A DNA stretch of 64,000 bases from Corallococcus silvisoli (GCF_009909145.1 NZ_JAAAPJ010000007.1:310001-374000); one strand, 5' to 3'. Positions 12,606 to 21,900 are shown, numbered from the stretch's first letter. The notes: generated by a model from the letters alone, not told the origin. Numbers and translations are program-made.

Positions 12606-14453
12606 ATGGCTCAATCGACGGAAGCACGGTCCCTCGCGCCCCGGCTGGGTGCCTGGGTGGAAGCAGGTCCCTCGGTGCGCTGGCGCGTCTGGGCGCCCGG
12701 TCACGAGCGCGTGGACGTGGTGCTGTACGACGCGAACGACCGCGCCCTCTCCACGCTGCCCTTGAAGCCCGAACCCGATGGCTGCTTCGGCGGCACGCTG
12801 GTCCGGCAAGGCGAAGGCGTGCGCTACAAGCTCCGCGTGGACGGGGGCGACCCCTTCCCCGACCCCTGGTCCCGCTCGCAGCCCCTGGGCGTGCACGGCC
12901 CGTCGGAGGTCGTCGTCGCGGACCATGGCTGGACGGACTCGCGCTGGAAGGGGCCGGATCCGCGCGCCCTGGTCATCTACGAAGTGCACGTGGGCACCGC
13001 CACGCCCGAGGGCACCTTCGAGGCGCTCATCCCCCGGCTCGCCCACCTGCGCGAGCTGGGCGTCAACACGCTGGAGCTGCTCCCCGTGGCCAGCTTCCCC
13101 GGCACCCGCAACTGGGGCTACGACGGCGTGGACCTCTTCGCGCCGCAGGCCACCTACGGCGGGCCCGGCGGCCTGCGCAGGCTCATCGACGCCGCGCACG
13201 CGCACGGGCTCGCGGTGCTCATCGACGCCGTCTACAACCACTTCGGACCGGACGGGAACTACCTGCGCGCGTACTCGCCCCACTACTTCACCGGCCAGCA
13301 CCACACGCCGTGGGGCGACGCGGTCAACTACGACAGCGAGGGCAGCCGCTTCGTGCGCTCGCTCGTGCTCTCCAACGTGGAGATGTGGATCCGCGACTAC
13401 CACGCGGATGGCCTGCGCCTGGACGCCGCGCACGCCCTGGTGGATGACGGCCAGCCCCACCTGCTCACGGAGATCGTCGAGCGCGCCCACGCCGCGGGAA
13501 AGGGCCGCCGCGTCGTCGTCATCGCGGAGGATGAGCGCAACGAACGCAAGCTCCTCACCCCCGCGTCCGAAGGCGGCTACGGCCTGGATGGCGTCTGGGC
13601 GGATGACCTGCACCACCAGCTGCGCCGCGCCTTCGCGGGCGACCACGAGGGCTACTACCAGGACTACACCGGCGGCACGGAGGACCTCGCCACCACGCTG
13701 CGGCAGGGCTGGTTCTACACGGGCCAGAGGTCGAAGAACCTGGGCCACGCGCGCGGCACGCCGTCCGAGGGGCTGGCGCCGTGGCACTTCGTCCACTGCA
13801 TCCAGAATCATGATCAGGTGGGCAACCGGCCCTTCGGCGACCGCCTGTCGCAGGACGTGTCCCCGGCCGCCTACCGCGCCATGAGCACGCTGCTGCTCCT
13901 GTCTCCCTTCACGCCGCTGCTGTTCATGGGCCAGGAGTGGAACGCGCGCACGCCGTTCCTCTACTTCACCGACCATCACGCGGAGCTGGGCCGGCTCGTC
14001 ACGGAAGGGCGCCGCAAGGAGTTCGCCGGCTTCTCCCGCTTCAAGGGCGAGGAGGTCCCCGACCCGCAGGCCCGCGACACCTTCACCCGCTCCAGGCTGG
14101 ACTGGGGGGAGCTGGAGGCCCCCGAACACGTGGGCGTGCACACGCTCTACAAGGAGCTGCTGCGCCTGCGCGCCACGGAGCCCGTGCTCACCAGCCGCAA
14201 GGGCACCCACGACGCCCGCTCGCTGGGCCCGGACGCGTTCGTGCTGGAGCGGCGCGCGGAAGGGGACGCGCTGCTCGTCTTCGTGAACCTCCGGGGCTCG
14301 CTCGTGCACACCCTGCCGCCGCGCGCGAGCGCCGGCATCGTGATGTGGAGCGAGGCGCCGCGCTTCGGCGGCTCCGTGGAGGCGTCGCCGCTCACCGGCA
14401 GCATGGTGCGCCTGGTCGGTCCCTCCGCGGCGGTGGTGAAGCTGCGCGAGTAG
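12606..14453 (+). CDS. treZ: malto-oligosyltrehalose trehalohydrolase (TreZ), 615 aa
   Basis: A GH13 enzyme with an N-terminal beta-sandwich (WRVWAPGHERVDVVLYD), the TreZ-like EVHVGTATPEGTFE segment and a TIM barrel. Catalytic residues are visible: nucleophile Asp273 in DGLRLDAAH, general acid Glu308 in VIAEDE, and Asp403 in IQNHDQVGN. TreZ hydrolyses maltooligosyltrehalose made by TreY, releasing trehalose; it acts in the cytoplasm in stress and carbon storage. The length of 615 residues is normal for the family. TreY is not in this window, so the pathway partner must lie elsewhere. A glycogen-branching enzyme is the main alternative, but the start of the barrel and the IQNHDQVGN block fit TreZ better. 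Confidence 0.9.
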   Translation: MAQSTEARSLAPRLGAWVEAGPSVRWRVWAPGHERVDVVLYDANDRALSTLPLKPEPDGCFGGTLVRQGEGVRYKLRVDGGDPFPDPWSRSQPLGVHGPSEVVVADHGWTDSRWKGPDPRALVIYEVHVGTATPEGTFEALIPRLAHLRELGVNTLELLPVASFPGTRNWGYDGVDLFAPQATYGGPGGLRRLIDAAHAHGLAVLIDAVYNHFGPDGNYLRAYSPHYFTGQHHTPWGDAVNYDSEGSRFVRSLVLSNVEMWIRDYHADGLRLDAAHALVDDGQPHLLTEIVERAHAAGKGRRVVVIAEDERNERKLLTPASEGGYGLDGVWADDLHHQLRRAFAGDHEGYYQDYTGGTEDLATTLRQGWFYTGQRSKNLGHARGTPSEGLAPWHFVHCIQNHDQVGNRPFGDRLSQDVSPAAYRAMSTLLLLSPFTPLLFMGQEWNARTPFLYFTDHHAELGRLVTEGRRKEFAGFSRFKGEEVPDPQARDTFTRSRLDWGELEAPEHVGVHTLYKELLRLRATEPVLTSRKGTHDARSLGPDAFVLERRAEGDALLVFVNLRGSLVHTLPPRASAGIVMWSEAPRFGGSVEASPLTGSMVRLVGPSAAVVKLRE

Positions 14454-14814
14454 TCATTCCAGACAGCCGGTCACAATCCCACACGCATCGCGAGACGGTG
14501 TTTCACGCGCGGCCCGTCACCTCGGAAGCGGGGCGGACGGGCCGTCGTGTATTCGTCGGTGAAACAACAAGTCACGGGGAATGGATGCGGGGGGGCTCCG
14601 GTACTCGGTGCGCCGCACCGAGCAGGACGCGTCCGGAGCCCTGCGGGATGACGTGGAGCCGCCTTGGAGGCTTCCGCGCGCCCTGGCCGTGAGGGGCCTC
14701 GGACGCCAGCAGGTCCACGTGCCGCGAGAGGCCGCGCGATGTCACGGGTCCGGCCTCTGTCGCCGTGCCCGTGGGGACGCGTGTCCCCTCATGGCCCCGT
14801 CGTGAGGAAGCACC
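14454..14814. other. non-coding stretch, 361 bases
   Basis: No ORF with recognisable protein character. It holds a 19-base near-perfect palindrome (listed next) and, just before the following TTG start, a GAGGAAG ribosome-binding site. The promoter of the discoidin-domain gene should be here, but I cannot place it. Confidence 0.4.
14604..14622. repeat. tight 19-base inverted repeat
   Basis: CTCGGTGC (14604-14611) and its exact complement (14615-14622) are separated by only 3 bases, 150 bases past the treZ stop. It may be a terminator stem without a T-tract, or an operator for the downstream gene. Confidence 0.45.
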
Positions 14815-16092
14815 TTGTCCCAATCCCATACGTCGAACCCGTCCCGGGGGGGATGGAAGCGCCATGTCACCACCACGAGCGCGCTCATGCTGCTCGTGTC
14901 CGCGGGGCCCGCGCTCGCCGCGTCTGGTTTCACCGCCGTCACCGCCAGTGGCGATGACGGCAACAAGCCGTCAGCCACCATCGACGGCAACCTCACCACG
15001 CGCTGGTCCAGCGACGGCGTGGGGCAGTGGCTCCGGGGCGACCTGGGCAGCGTGAAGTCGCTGTCCGCCGTGGACATCGCCTGGCACCGGGGCAACGAGC
15101 GCACCAACACGTTCGTGCTCGCCACGTCCACGGATGGCAGCACCTGGTCCACCGCCGTCTCCGCGAAGTCGTCCGGCACCACCGCCAACTTCGAGCGCTA
15201 CAGCTTCAGCGCGCGCGACGCCCGCTACGTGCGCGTGACGGTCAACGGCAACTCCCTCAACACCTGGGCCAGCATCGCGGAGTGGGCCGCCATCTTCACG
15301 GACGCCACGCCGCCCGCGGGCACGGACCGCTTCGGCGTCACCATGCTCTACCCCTCCAAGCCCGGAGGCGAGGCGTGGACGCTCGCGGACAACGCCCTGG
15401 CGGACGGGCGCTTCGACGCGCAGAACCCCATCACCCGCAACAGCGACGGCTCCTGGAAGATGAAGGACTCGCAGGTGCGGATGAGCGTCTTCACGTCCAC
15501 CGGCTACGACGAGCGGAAGATCCCCACCTACGACCGGGACGTGCTCGCCAGCCGCGGCTACATGCAGGCCGCGAACGACTGGAAGAACATCGAGATGACC
15601 GGCTTCGTGAAGCTGAACAGCGTGTCGGACACGTCGGACAACTTCGACTGGTACGCCCGGGGCGGCAAGCACAACGACGACCACTCCGGTTGTGAAGGCA
15701 GCAGCTACAAGGCAGGTCTCCACTACGACGGCCGCGCGCGCTGGCAGAAGGAGACGTGGCACGTCTCCTATGAGCAGGTGCCCTACAAGCCCGCCACCTC
15801 CGCGCTCAAGGGCCGCTGGGTGGGCTTCAAGTCCGTGATGCGCAACATCACCGTCAACGGGCAGATCGCCGTGAAGCTGGAGATGTACGTCAACGAGAAC
15901 GCCGACAAGGTGACGTGGAAGAAGGTCTACGACTACACGGACGCGGGCCGGTGGGGCGGCGACGCCCAGCACTGCGGCGGCGCCGTGGGCGGCATGCCCA
16001 TCACCTGGGGCGGCCCCATCGCCGTGTTCCGCTGGGACAGCGCGAAGGACGTGGACTTCAAGTGGCTGAGTGTTCGCGAAATCCAGCCCTGA
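14815..16092 (+). CDS. secreted discoidin-domain (F5/8 type C) protein, 425 aa
   Basis: A basic n-region, a hydrophobic core and an ALA-A cleavage site (about residue 35) mark a Sec-exported protein. Residues ~36-165 form a discoidin/F5-8 type C (CBM32-like) beta-sandwich: SATIDGNLTTRW, then a pattern of Trp and Arg ending in RYVRVTVNG. Such domains bind sugars or lipids. Residues ~175-425 form a second beta-rich domain with repeated aromatic strands (MTGFVKLNSV, RWVGFKSVMRN, VDFKWLSV). I cannot name it; jelly-roll polysaccharide lyases or GH16-like folds are candidates, with no catalytic residues identified. Start is TTG after GAGGAAG; no better start precedes the signal peptide. Probable role: binding or degrading extracellular or prey polysaccharide (inferred). 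Confidence 0.75.
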   Translation: MSQSHTSNPSRGGWKRHVTTTSALMLLVSAGPALAASGFTAVTASGDDGNKPSATIDGNLTTRWSSDGVGQWLRGDLGSVKSLSAVDIAWHRGNERTNTFVLATSTDGSTWSTAVSAKSSGTTANFERYSFSARDARYVRVTVNGNSLNTWASIAEWAAIFTDATPPAGTDRFGVTMLYPSKPGGEAWTLADNALADGRFDAQNPITRNSDGSWKMKDSQVRMSVFTSTGYDERKIPTYDRDVLASRGYMQAANDWKNIEMTGFVKLNSVSDTSDNFDWYARGGKHNDDHSGCEGSSYKAGLHYDGRARWQKETWHVSYEQVPYKPATSALKGRWVGFKSVMRNITVNGQIAVKLEMYVNENADKVTWKKVYDYTDAGRWGGDAQHCGGAVGGMPITWGGPIAVFRWDSAKDVDFKWLSVREIQP

Positions 16093-16163
16093 GCGCCGGG
16101 TGAAACGGGCTTCGCGCGCGGTCTGACGCAGGACGGCAGGCCGCGTGCGGGGCAGCCGGGGAG

Positions 16164-16184
16164 GCCGGGGCATTCTGCCCCGGC
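16164..16184. terminator. hairpin after the discoidin gene
   Basis: A perfect 9-bp stem (GCCGGGGCA 16164-16172 with 16176-16184) and a 3-base loop, 72 bases after the stop. There is no T-tract, so termination may be weak or Rho-assisted. Confidence 0.5.
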
Positions 16185-16244
16185 GTCCTGGGTCGGGGGC
16201 TTTCCATCGACAGGGGACGCGGCGGTGGGCAGCATGGCGCCGCC

Positions 16245-17675
16245 ATGAACGTCGACCAAGCCCTCGCCTCGTCCGAGCGCATCTGGGAGCAGGAGATCCT
16301 CCCGGCGCTGGAGCGCTACATCCGCATCCCCAACAAGTCGCCCGCCTTCGACCCGGACTGGGTGAAGTCCGGCCACATGGAGCAGGCCGTGCAGCTCATC
16401 TCGGACTGGTGCCGCGCGCAGGCCGCGCACCTGCCGGGGCTGACGGTGGAGGTGGTGCGGCTGAAGACGGCGGACGGCAAGGACCGCACGCCGGTCATCT
16501 ACATGGAGGTGCCGGGCACGCGCGGCGACGACACGGTGCTGCTGTACGGGCACCTGGACAAGCAGCCGGAGATGACCGGCTGGCGCGAGGACCTGACGCC
16601 GTGGACGCCGGTGCGCGAGGGCGACAAGCTCTTCGGGCGCGGCGGCGCGGACGACGGCTATTCGGCGTTCGCGTCGCTGTCCGCGCTGCGGCTGCTCAAG
16701 GAGCAGGGCGTGCCGCACGCCCGCTGCGCCATCATCATCGAGGCGTGCGAGGAGAGCGGCAGCTACGACCTGCCCGCGTACATCGAGGCGCTGGCGCCGC
16801 GCATCGGCAAGCCGTCGCTGGTGGTGTGCCTGGACTCGGGCTGCGCGAACTATGACCAGCTCTGGATGACCACCAGCCTGCGCGGGATGGTGGCCGGCAA
16901 CCTGCGCGTGGACATCCTCACGGAGGGTGTGCACTCCGGTGACGCGACGGGCGTGGTGGCGTCGTCCATGCGCATCATGCGGCAGCTGCTGTCGCGCGTG
17001 GAGGACGAGCAGACGGGCCACATCAAGGTGGCCGCGCTGCACACGGAGATTCCGGAGGGCCGGCGCGCGCAGGCGAAGGCCGCGGCCCAGACGCTGGGCG
17101 ACGAGCTCTACACGAAGTTCCCCTGGGTGGAGGGCGCGCGCCCGGTGACGGTGGACGGCGAGGAGCTGGTGCTCAACCGCACCTGGCGTCCGGCGCTGGC
17201 GCTGACGGGCGTGGAGGGCGTGCCGGGGCTGGCGAGCGCGGGCAACGTGCTGCGGCCCTTCACCACGTGGAAGCTGTCCATGCGCATCCCGCCGCGCGTG
17301 GACCCCAAGGCGGCCTCGAAGGCGCTGAAGGAGACGCTGGAGAAGGACCCGCCGTACGGCGCGAAGGTGTCCTTCGACGGGGACAAGGCGTCGGTGGGCT
17401 GGGACGCGCCGCCGCTCGCGGGCTGGCTGTCGAACGCGGTGGAGTCCGCGTCCAAGGCGTGCTTCGGCAACCCCGCGATGGCCATGGGCGAGGGCGGCAC
17501 CATCCCGTTCATGGGCATGCTGGGCGAGCGCTTCCCGGAGGCGCAGTTCCTCATCACGGGGCTGCTCGGGCCGGGCAGCAACGCGCACGGGCCCAACGAG
17601 TTCCTGCACATCCCCACGGGCAAGAAGCTCACCGCCAGCGTGGCGAGCGTCATCGCGGATCACTTCAAGCGGTAG
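16245..17675 (+). CDS. M20 family metallopeptidase, 476 aa
   Basis: A di-zinc M20 peptidase of the carnosinase/dipeptidase group. The metal ligand and catalytic pattern is visible: YGHLDKQPE (His and the following Asp), GRGGADDGY (bridging Asp), EACEESGS (catalytic Glu plus ligand Glu) and a C-terminal NAHGPNEF with the last His ligand. The middle part is the dimerisation lid. There is no signal peptide, so it is probably cytoplasmic, cleaving short peptides from prey or turnover. The length is normal for the family. The start ATG at 16245 has only a weak ribosome-binding site. The VOC gene follows on the same strand after 67 bases. Confidence 0.9.
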   Translation: MNVDQALASSERIWEQEILPALERYIRIPNKSPAFDPDWVKSGHMEQAVQLISDWCRAQAAHLPGLTVEVVRLKTADGKDRTPVIYMEVPGTRGDDTVLLYGHLDKQPEMTGWREDLTPWTPVREGDKLFGRGGADDGYSAFASLSALRLLKEQGVPHARCAIIIEACEESGSYDLPAYIEALAPRIGKPSLVVCLDSGCANYDQLWMTTSLRGMVAGNLRVDILTEGVHSGDATGVVASSMRIMRQLLSRVEDEQTGHIKVAALHTEIPEGRRAQAKAAAQTLGDELYTKFPWVEGARPVTVDGEELVLNRTWRPALALTGVEGVPGLASAGNVLRPFTTWKLSMRIPPRVDPKAASKALKETLEKDPPYGAKVSFDGDKASVGWDAPPLAGWLSNAVESASKACFGNPAMAMGEGGTIPFMGMLGERFPEAQFLITGLLGPGSNAHGPNEFLHIPTGKKLTASVASVIADHFKR

Positions 17676-17742
17676 CGACGTCACGGCGGGACGGGGCCCT
17701 GGATGCGCCCCGTCCCGGTGACACACGGCACCCGAGCACTCC

Positions 17743-18162
17743 ATGCCCAGCAAGCCCCGCAGGACAGCCCACGTCCGGTCTCAGCCCCTCATCGCGGTGC
17801 GCGACGTCGCCGCGAGCAGCCGGTGGTATCAGGCGCTGCTCGGCTGCGAGAGCGGCCACGGCGGGGATGAGTACGAGATGCTGGTGAACAACGGCGAGCT
17901 CGTGCTCCAGCTCCACGCGTGGGACCTGGACGAGCACGCGAACCTGATGGGGGCGGACGCGGCCCCGCACGGGCACGGCGTCCTGCTCTGGTTCGAGACC
18001 ACGGACTTCGACGCGTCCGTCGAGGCGGCCCAGGCGCTGAAGGTGGACTGGGTCGAGGAGCCGCACGTGAACCCGAACTCGCGGCGCTGGGAGCTCTGGG
18101 TGCGCGACCCGGACGGCTACGTCGTCGTCGTGTCAGCCGAGTCCCGCGCGCGGCGCTCCTGA
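17743..18162 (+). CDS. VOC (glyoxalase/bleomycin-resistance) fold protein, 139 aa
   Basis: The paired beta-alpha-beta-beta-beta repeats of the vicinal-oxygen-chelate fold are readable: VRDVAASSRWYQALLG opens the first half, and WVRDPDGYVVVV closes the second. The second Glu/His ligand region (ELWVRDPDG) is conserved; the substrate is unknown. It is small, soluble and probably dimeric. It follows the M20 peptidase gene by 67 bases, so co-transcription is possible, and converges with the kinase gene. Confidence 0.8.
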   Translation: MPSKPRRTAHVRSQPLIAVRDVAASSRWYQALLGCESGHGGDEYEMLVNNGELVLQLHAWDLDEHANLMGADAAPHGHGVLLWFETTDFDASVEAAQALKVDWVEEPHVNPNSRRWELWVRDPDGYVVVVSAESRARRS

Positions 18163-18226
18163 GCCAGGGCCCCGGAGGGCCGTGGACTCGCGGCGGGGAG
18201 GCATCGTCGCGACAGTCTCCGTGGGT

Positions 18227-18240
18227 CCGCCGACCGGCGG
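18227..18240. terminator. short hairpin between converging VOC and kinase genes
   Basis: CCGCC (18227-18231) and GGCGG (18236-18240) close a 4-base loop. A second small stem (18168-18181) lies 46 bases to the left. Neither has a T-tract, so function as terminator is only suggested by the position. Confidence 0.35.
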
Positions 18241-18254
18241 CACGAGGAGGCGCC

Positions 18255-19856
18255 TCAACGCCCCGTCTTGATGCCCAGCGACGATGTCGAGGGAGGTTTC
18301 CTCGGCGGCGGCGTGGGCCGCGTCACCCGGCGTTGGAGCTCCACCGCCAGCGTGGGCGCGTCCGCCGCGGACACCTGCCGCGTCACCGGCTCGTAGCCAT
18401 TGAGCGCGACCGTCACCGCCACCGACGGCTCCCCGGGAATCAGCGGCAGGGAGACAGGCGTCGTGCCGCGCTCCTCGCCGCCCACCTGCACCGTGGCGCC
18501 AGGAGGGTCGCTCTTCACCAGCAGCTGCACCGGCTGGGGCGCGACGGGCTCCGGGGCCGTCTCCGGCGGCGCGGTCCGTGTCTCGTCCGCGGGGCGCGTG
18601 GCCACCACGGCCGGCGTCTGGGGAACCGTCGCCCCGCTGGCGCCGCGCAGCAGCACCACCGCCGCGCCACCCGTCACCAGCGCCACGCCGCCCACCACGT
18701 AGGGGATCCAGGAGCGCCGCTTCGGCGCCTCCTGCACCAGGGCCGCGGTGTTCCGCGTCTTCTCCGGCTCCACGCGCGTGGGCGGACGGGACGGCGGGCC
18801 CACCAGCTTCGACGCCCGCGAGGCCACGTTCCCCCGCGCACCCGACGTGGGCACGCCGCCGCGCGACGAGTTGGACTGCGAATCCAGGTCCGCGTCCTCC
18901 GCCAGTTGGTCCAGCTTCGCCGGGTCGGACTCCGTGGCGATGCGCTCCGCGTACAGCTCCCGCAGGTACGCGGCCAGGTGCGCGCTGCTCGACGGCAGCC
19001 TCAGGTTGAGCGCCCAGTCCTCCAGCGCCAGCCGGAACGCGGCGCAGTCCGGATAGCGGGCGTCCGGCGAGGGCGCGAGCGCCTTGAGCACCACCTCGTC
19101 CAGGCCCGGCGGCAGCTTGGGGTTGAGCTGTGACGGCGGCGGCACCTGGCAGTCGCGCACCAGCCGCAGCGTCATCAGGTCCGTGTCACCCTTGAAGAGC
19201 CGCTTGCCCGTCAAGAGCTCCCACATCACCACGCCCAGCGCGAACTGGTCGCTGCGGCCGTCCACCGCGAGCCCGTTGGCCTGCTCCGGGGACATGTACG
19301 GGTACTTGCCCTTGAGCACGCCCGTCGCCGTCTGCTGTCCGCTGGTGGCCGCCTTCGCCACGCCAAAGTCGATGACCTTCACGCCCCCGTCGAACCCGAC
19401 GAGCACGTTCTGCGGCGACACGTCCCGGTGCACCAGCTTCAGCGGCTGACCGTGACCGTCCCGCGCGCCGTGCGCGTAGGACAACCCCGCCGCCGCGTCC
19501 GCGATGATGCGCACCACCAGCCCCACCGGCAGCGGGCGCTCCTGCTTGCGCGCGAAGCGCTCCAGCCGCCGCACGTCCTCGCCCTGCACGTACTCCATCG
19601 CCAGGCAGTGCCGGCCTTCAATCTCCGTCAGGTCCAGGATGGTGATGAGGTTCGGGTGGGACAGGCGCGCCACCAGCCGCGCCTCTTCCAGGAACATGTC
19701 CAGGAACTCTTCGTCCTCGGCGAGGTGCGGCAAGATGAGCTTGAGGACGACCAGCCGCTCGAAGCCCGTTCCATGCTCGCGCGCGAGGAACACCTGTCCC
19801 ATCCCGCCCGACGCGATTTTTCGCAACAGCTCGTATTTCCCGAAGCCCACCGCCAT
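18255..19856 (-). CDS. membrane Ser/Thr protein kinase with C-terminal PEGA domain, 533 aa
   Basis: Residues 8-280 are a Hanks-type kinase: glycine loop IASGGMGQVF, Lys39, catalytic loop HRDVSPQN (143-150), DFG (163-165) and SPEQ. The catalytic loop has Ser where most kinases have Lys after HRD (HRDxK); this HRDVSPQN form is common in myxobacterial kinases, so activity is still expected. A Ser/Pro-rich linker leads to one membrane helix (~384-404). After it a periplasmic part carries a PEGA domain (~446-515; VKSDPPGATVQVGG), usually a ligand or scaffold module. Topology: kinase inside, PEGA outside. No obvious substrate gene is adjacent. It converges with the VOC gene. Confidence 0.93.
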   Translation of the reverse strand: MAVGFGKYELLRKIASGGMGQVFLAREHGTGFERLVVLKLILPHLAEDEEFLDMFLEEARLVARLSHPNLITILDLTEIEGRHCLAMEYVQGEDVRRLERFARKQERPLPVGLVVRIIADAAAGLSYAHGARDGHGQPLKLVHRDVSPQNVLVGFDGGVKVIDFGVAKAATSGQQTATGVLKGKYPYMSPEQANGLAVDGRSDQFALGVVMWELLTGKRLFKGDTDLMTLRLVRDCQVPPPSQLNPKLPPGLDEVVLKALAPSPDARYPDCAAFRLALEDWALNLRLPSSSAHLAAYLRELYAERIATESDPAKLDQLAEDADLDSQSNSSRGGVPTSGARGNVASRASKLVGPPSRPPTRVEPEKTRNTAALVQEAPKRRSWIPYVVGGVALVTGGAAVVLLRGASGATVPQTPAVVATRPADETRTAPPETAPEPVAPQPVQLLVKSDPPGATVQVGGEERGTTPVSLPLIPGEPSVAVTVALNGYEPVTRQVSAADAPTLAVELQRRVTRPTPPPRKPPSTSSLGIKTGR

Positions 19857-19939
19857 TGGTGTCCGGGAGGATACCGCGCTTTCTCATCGTGCGGGAAACA
19901 GCCGATCTCCAAAAAGACAGAGGCCCTGTCCGGCGGGGA

Positions 19940-19980
19940 GGGGCCCGCCTCCCTCCCCGAGAGGGAGTCAGGCGGGCCCC
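19940..19980 (-). terminator. strong terminator hairpin of the ABC exporter operon
   Basis: An 11-bp arm (19940-19950 with 19970-19980, GGGGCCCGCCT type) encloses a further 5-bp stem (19953-19957 with 19963-19967). Read on the minus strand it begins 7 bases after the permease stop, and a T-rich TCTTTTTGG follows about 20 bases later. Confidence 0.7.
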
Positions 19981-19987
19981 GGGCTGG

Positions 19988-20749
19988 CTAGGCCTTCATC
20001 TTGTAGCCGGAGCGCAGCACCCCGTAGGTGATGGCGGTGGCGACGGCGGCGGTGAGCGCGAGGATGGCGCCTCCGACGAGGGGCGAGAACAGGCTGCTGC
20101 CCAGCATGCCGTAGCGCAGGCCCTCCACCATGTAGACCATGGGGTTGAAGAGGCTGACGTGGTTCCAGGGGGAGGGCAGCTCGCGCACCGAGTAGAAGAC
20201 GCCGCCCAGGAACGTGAGGGGCAGCATGACGAAGGTGGGGAAGAAGTTGATCTGCTCGAACTTCTCCGCCCAGACGGCGGCGAGCATGCCCAGCACGCTG
20301 AACACGTAGCTGGAGAGCACGAGGAAGTAGAGCGTCGCCAGCGGGTGCTCCAGGCTGAAGCCGGAGAAGGCGGCGGCCACCCCCCAGGTGAGCAGGCCCA
20401 CCACCAGGCCGCGCACCATCGCGCCGCCGATGAAGCCCACCATCAGCTCGCCGGGCCCCAGCGGCGCCACCAGCAGGTCCACCACCGTGCCTTGAATCTT
20501 GGTGATGAACAGCGAGGAGCTGCTGTTGAGGAACGCGTTGTTGGCGATGCCCAGGAACACCAGGCCGGGCACGATGAAGTGCAGGTACGGGTGGCCCTCC
20601 ACCTCGTGCACGCGACCGGAAATCGAATAGCCGAAGACGATGAAGTACAGCGTGGTGCTGATGAGGGGCGATAGGACGGTCTGGCCCGGCACGCGCATGA
20701 AGCGCCGGACCTCCTTCGCGAACAGCGTCTGCATCCCGAGGACGTTCAT
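19988..20749 (-). CDS. ABC-2 type exporter permease (YadH-like), 253 aa
   Basis: Six hydrophobic segments with the ABC-2 permease layout: an N-terminal amphipathic start (FAKEVRRFMRVPGQTVLSPL), then TM helices, and the signature region LPLTFLGGVFYSVRELP before the last loop. It pairs with the ATPase gene 24 bases upstream to form an exporter of the YadG/YadH type. The substrate is unknown; relatives move drugs, lipids or polysaccharide. The gene is followed by a strong terminator, so it is the last gene of a two-gene operon. Confidence 0.9.
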   Translation of the reverse strand: MNVLGMQTLFAKEVRRFMRVPGQTVLSPLISTTLYFIVFGYSISGRVHEVEGHPYLHFIVPGLVFLGIANNAFLNSSSSLFITKIQGTVVDLLVAPLGPGELMVGFIGGAMVRGLVVGLLTWGVAAAFSGFSLEHPLATLYFLVLSSYVFSVLGMLAAVWAEKFEQINFFPTFVMLPLTFLGGVFYSVRELPSPWNHVSLFNPMVYMVEGLRYGMLGSSLFSPLVGGAILALTAAVATAITYGVLRSGYKMKA

Positions 20750-20773
20750 GAGGTGGTTTCGTGGAAGCGGGGT

Positions 20774-21715
20774 TCAGGCGGCCTGCGAGGGGCGGCCGCG
20801 GAGGATTTCGATGAGCACGTCTTCCAGGCGCGAGCGCCGCGTCTCCACCTCGGAGATGGGCAGCCCGTCGGCGTAGAGCGAACGGAGCAGCTCGCCGGAG
20901 GGGGCGCAGTTGTCGCGCTCCACGTAGGTGAGCGTGCGGCCCTCGGCGGACAGGCTCGCGGCGAAGCGCTGGCCAGCGGCGGGCATGGCGGCCTGCGCCT
21001 CGGAGAAGGTGACGACCAGGCGCTTCTCCCCGAAGCGGCGCAAGAGGGCGGCCTTGTCCTCCACCATCAGGAGGCGGCCCTCGTTGATGATGCCCACGCG
21101 GTCCGCCAGCTCCTCCGCTTCCTCCAGGTAGTGGGTGGTGAGGACGATGGTGGTGCCCTCGCTGGCGATCTTCTTCACGTACGTCCAGAGGTCGCGCCGC
21201 AGCTCCACGTCCACGCCCGCGGTGGGCTCATCCAGGAAGACGAGCTTCGGCTTGTGGACGAGCGCCTTGGCGATGAGCAGCCGGCGCTTCATGCCGCCGG
21301 ACAGGGCGCGCGTGAGCGAGTCCTTCTTGGCCTGGAGGTTGAGGGCGGTGAGGACCTCGTCGATGCGCGCGTCGTCGCGGGGCTGGCCGTAGTAGCCCTG
21401 CTGGATGCGCAGGGACTCCCCGACGGTGAAGAACGGATCGAAGTTGATCTCCTGGGGGACCAGGCCCACCTGGTAGCGGGGGCCGTTGGGGTCCTGGTCC
21501 AGGTCCTTGCCGAAGACCTTCATGGTGCCAGCGGACTTCCGCACGAGCCCGCACACGCTGCCGATGAGGGTCGTCTTGCCGGCCCCGTTGGGGCCCAGGA
21601 GGGCGAAGATTTCTCCGGGGCGGATGGTGAGGTCCACGGAGTGGAGGGCGGTGAAGTTTCCGTAGCGCTTGGAGAGGCCCTGCAGCTCCAGGGCGGGGGG
21701 CGTAGGCTCGGACAT
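20774..21715 (-). CDS. ABC exporter ATP-binding protein (YadG-like), 313 aa
   Basis: One nucleotide-binding domain with Walker A GPNGAGKTT, Q-loop VPQEINFD, signature LSGGMKRR and Walker B LVFLDEPTAGVD followed by the H-loop TTHYLEEAEEL. The C-terminal ~80 residues form the small extra domain typical of ABC-2 exporter ATPases. LSGGMKRR rather than LSGGQ is normal for the YadG/CcmA/DrrA group. It is first gene of the operon with the YadH-like permease 24 bases downstream. The divergent neighbour is ettA, and 185 bases separate the two starts. Confidence 0.92.
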   Translation of the reverse strand: MSEPTPPALELQGLSKRYGNFTALHSVDLTIRPGEIFALLGPNGAGKTTLIGSVCGLVRKSAGTMKVFGKDLDQDPNGPRYQVGLVPQEINFDPFFTVGESLRIQQGYYGQPRDDARIDEVLTALNLQAKKDSLTRALSGGMKRRLLIAKALVHKPKLVFLDEPTAGVDVELRRDLWTYVKKIASEGTTIVLTTHYLEEAEELADRVGIINEGRLLMVEDKAALLRRFGEKRLVVTFSEAQAAMPAAGQRFAASLSAEGRTLTYVERDNCAPSGELLRSLYADGLPISEVETRRSRLEDVLIEILRGRPSQAA

Positions 21716-21900
21716 GGGGGGCTTCCTCTAACACCTTCGAATTCGGTTCGCAGGGTGAGCGAGCCGGCGTTTTCGCTCTTGGGCGGGTGACGCGCCCCGT
21801 CCAACCGGACACGGCGGGCCGCAGGCGTCTTGAGCCGGATGGGGCTCCCTGCTATCCGCTCATGCCCGCTCACGTTCCAGCGAATACCGAGGAGGCCGCC
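21716..21900. promoter_or_regulatory. divergent promoter region between the ABC exporter and ettA
   Basis: 185 bases that must serve both directions. The less GC-rich stretch at 21728-21752 is the likeliest promoter area. A clear GAGGAGG ribosome-binding site (21890-21896) precedes the ettA ATG. Confidence 0.4.

Noticed and set aside
18255..19856. An inactive pseudokinase because HRDxK is HRDVS
   Set aside because: HRDVSPQN is common in myxobacterial kinases and the Lys39, Asp145, Asn150 and DFG residues are all present.
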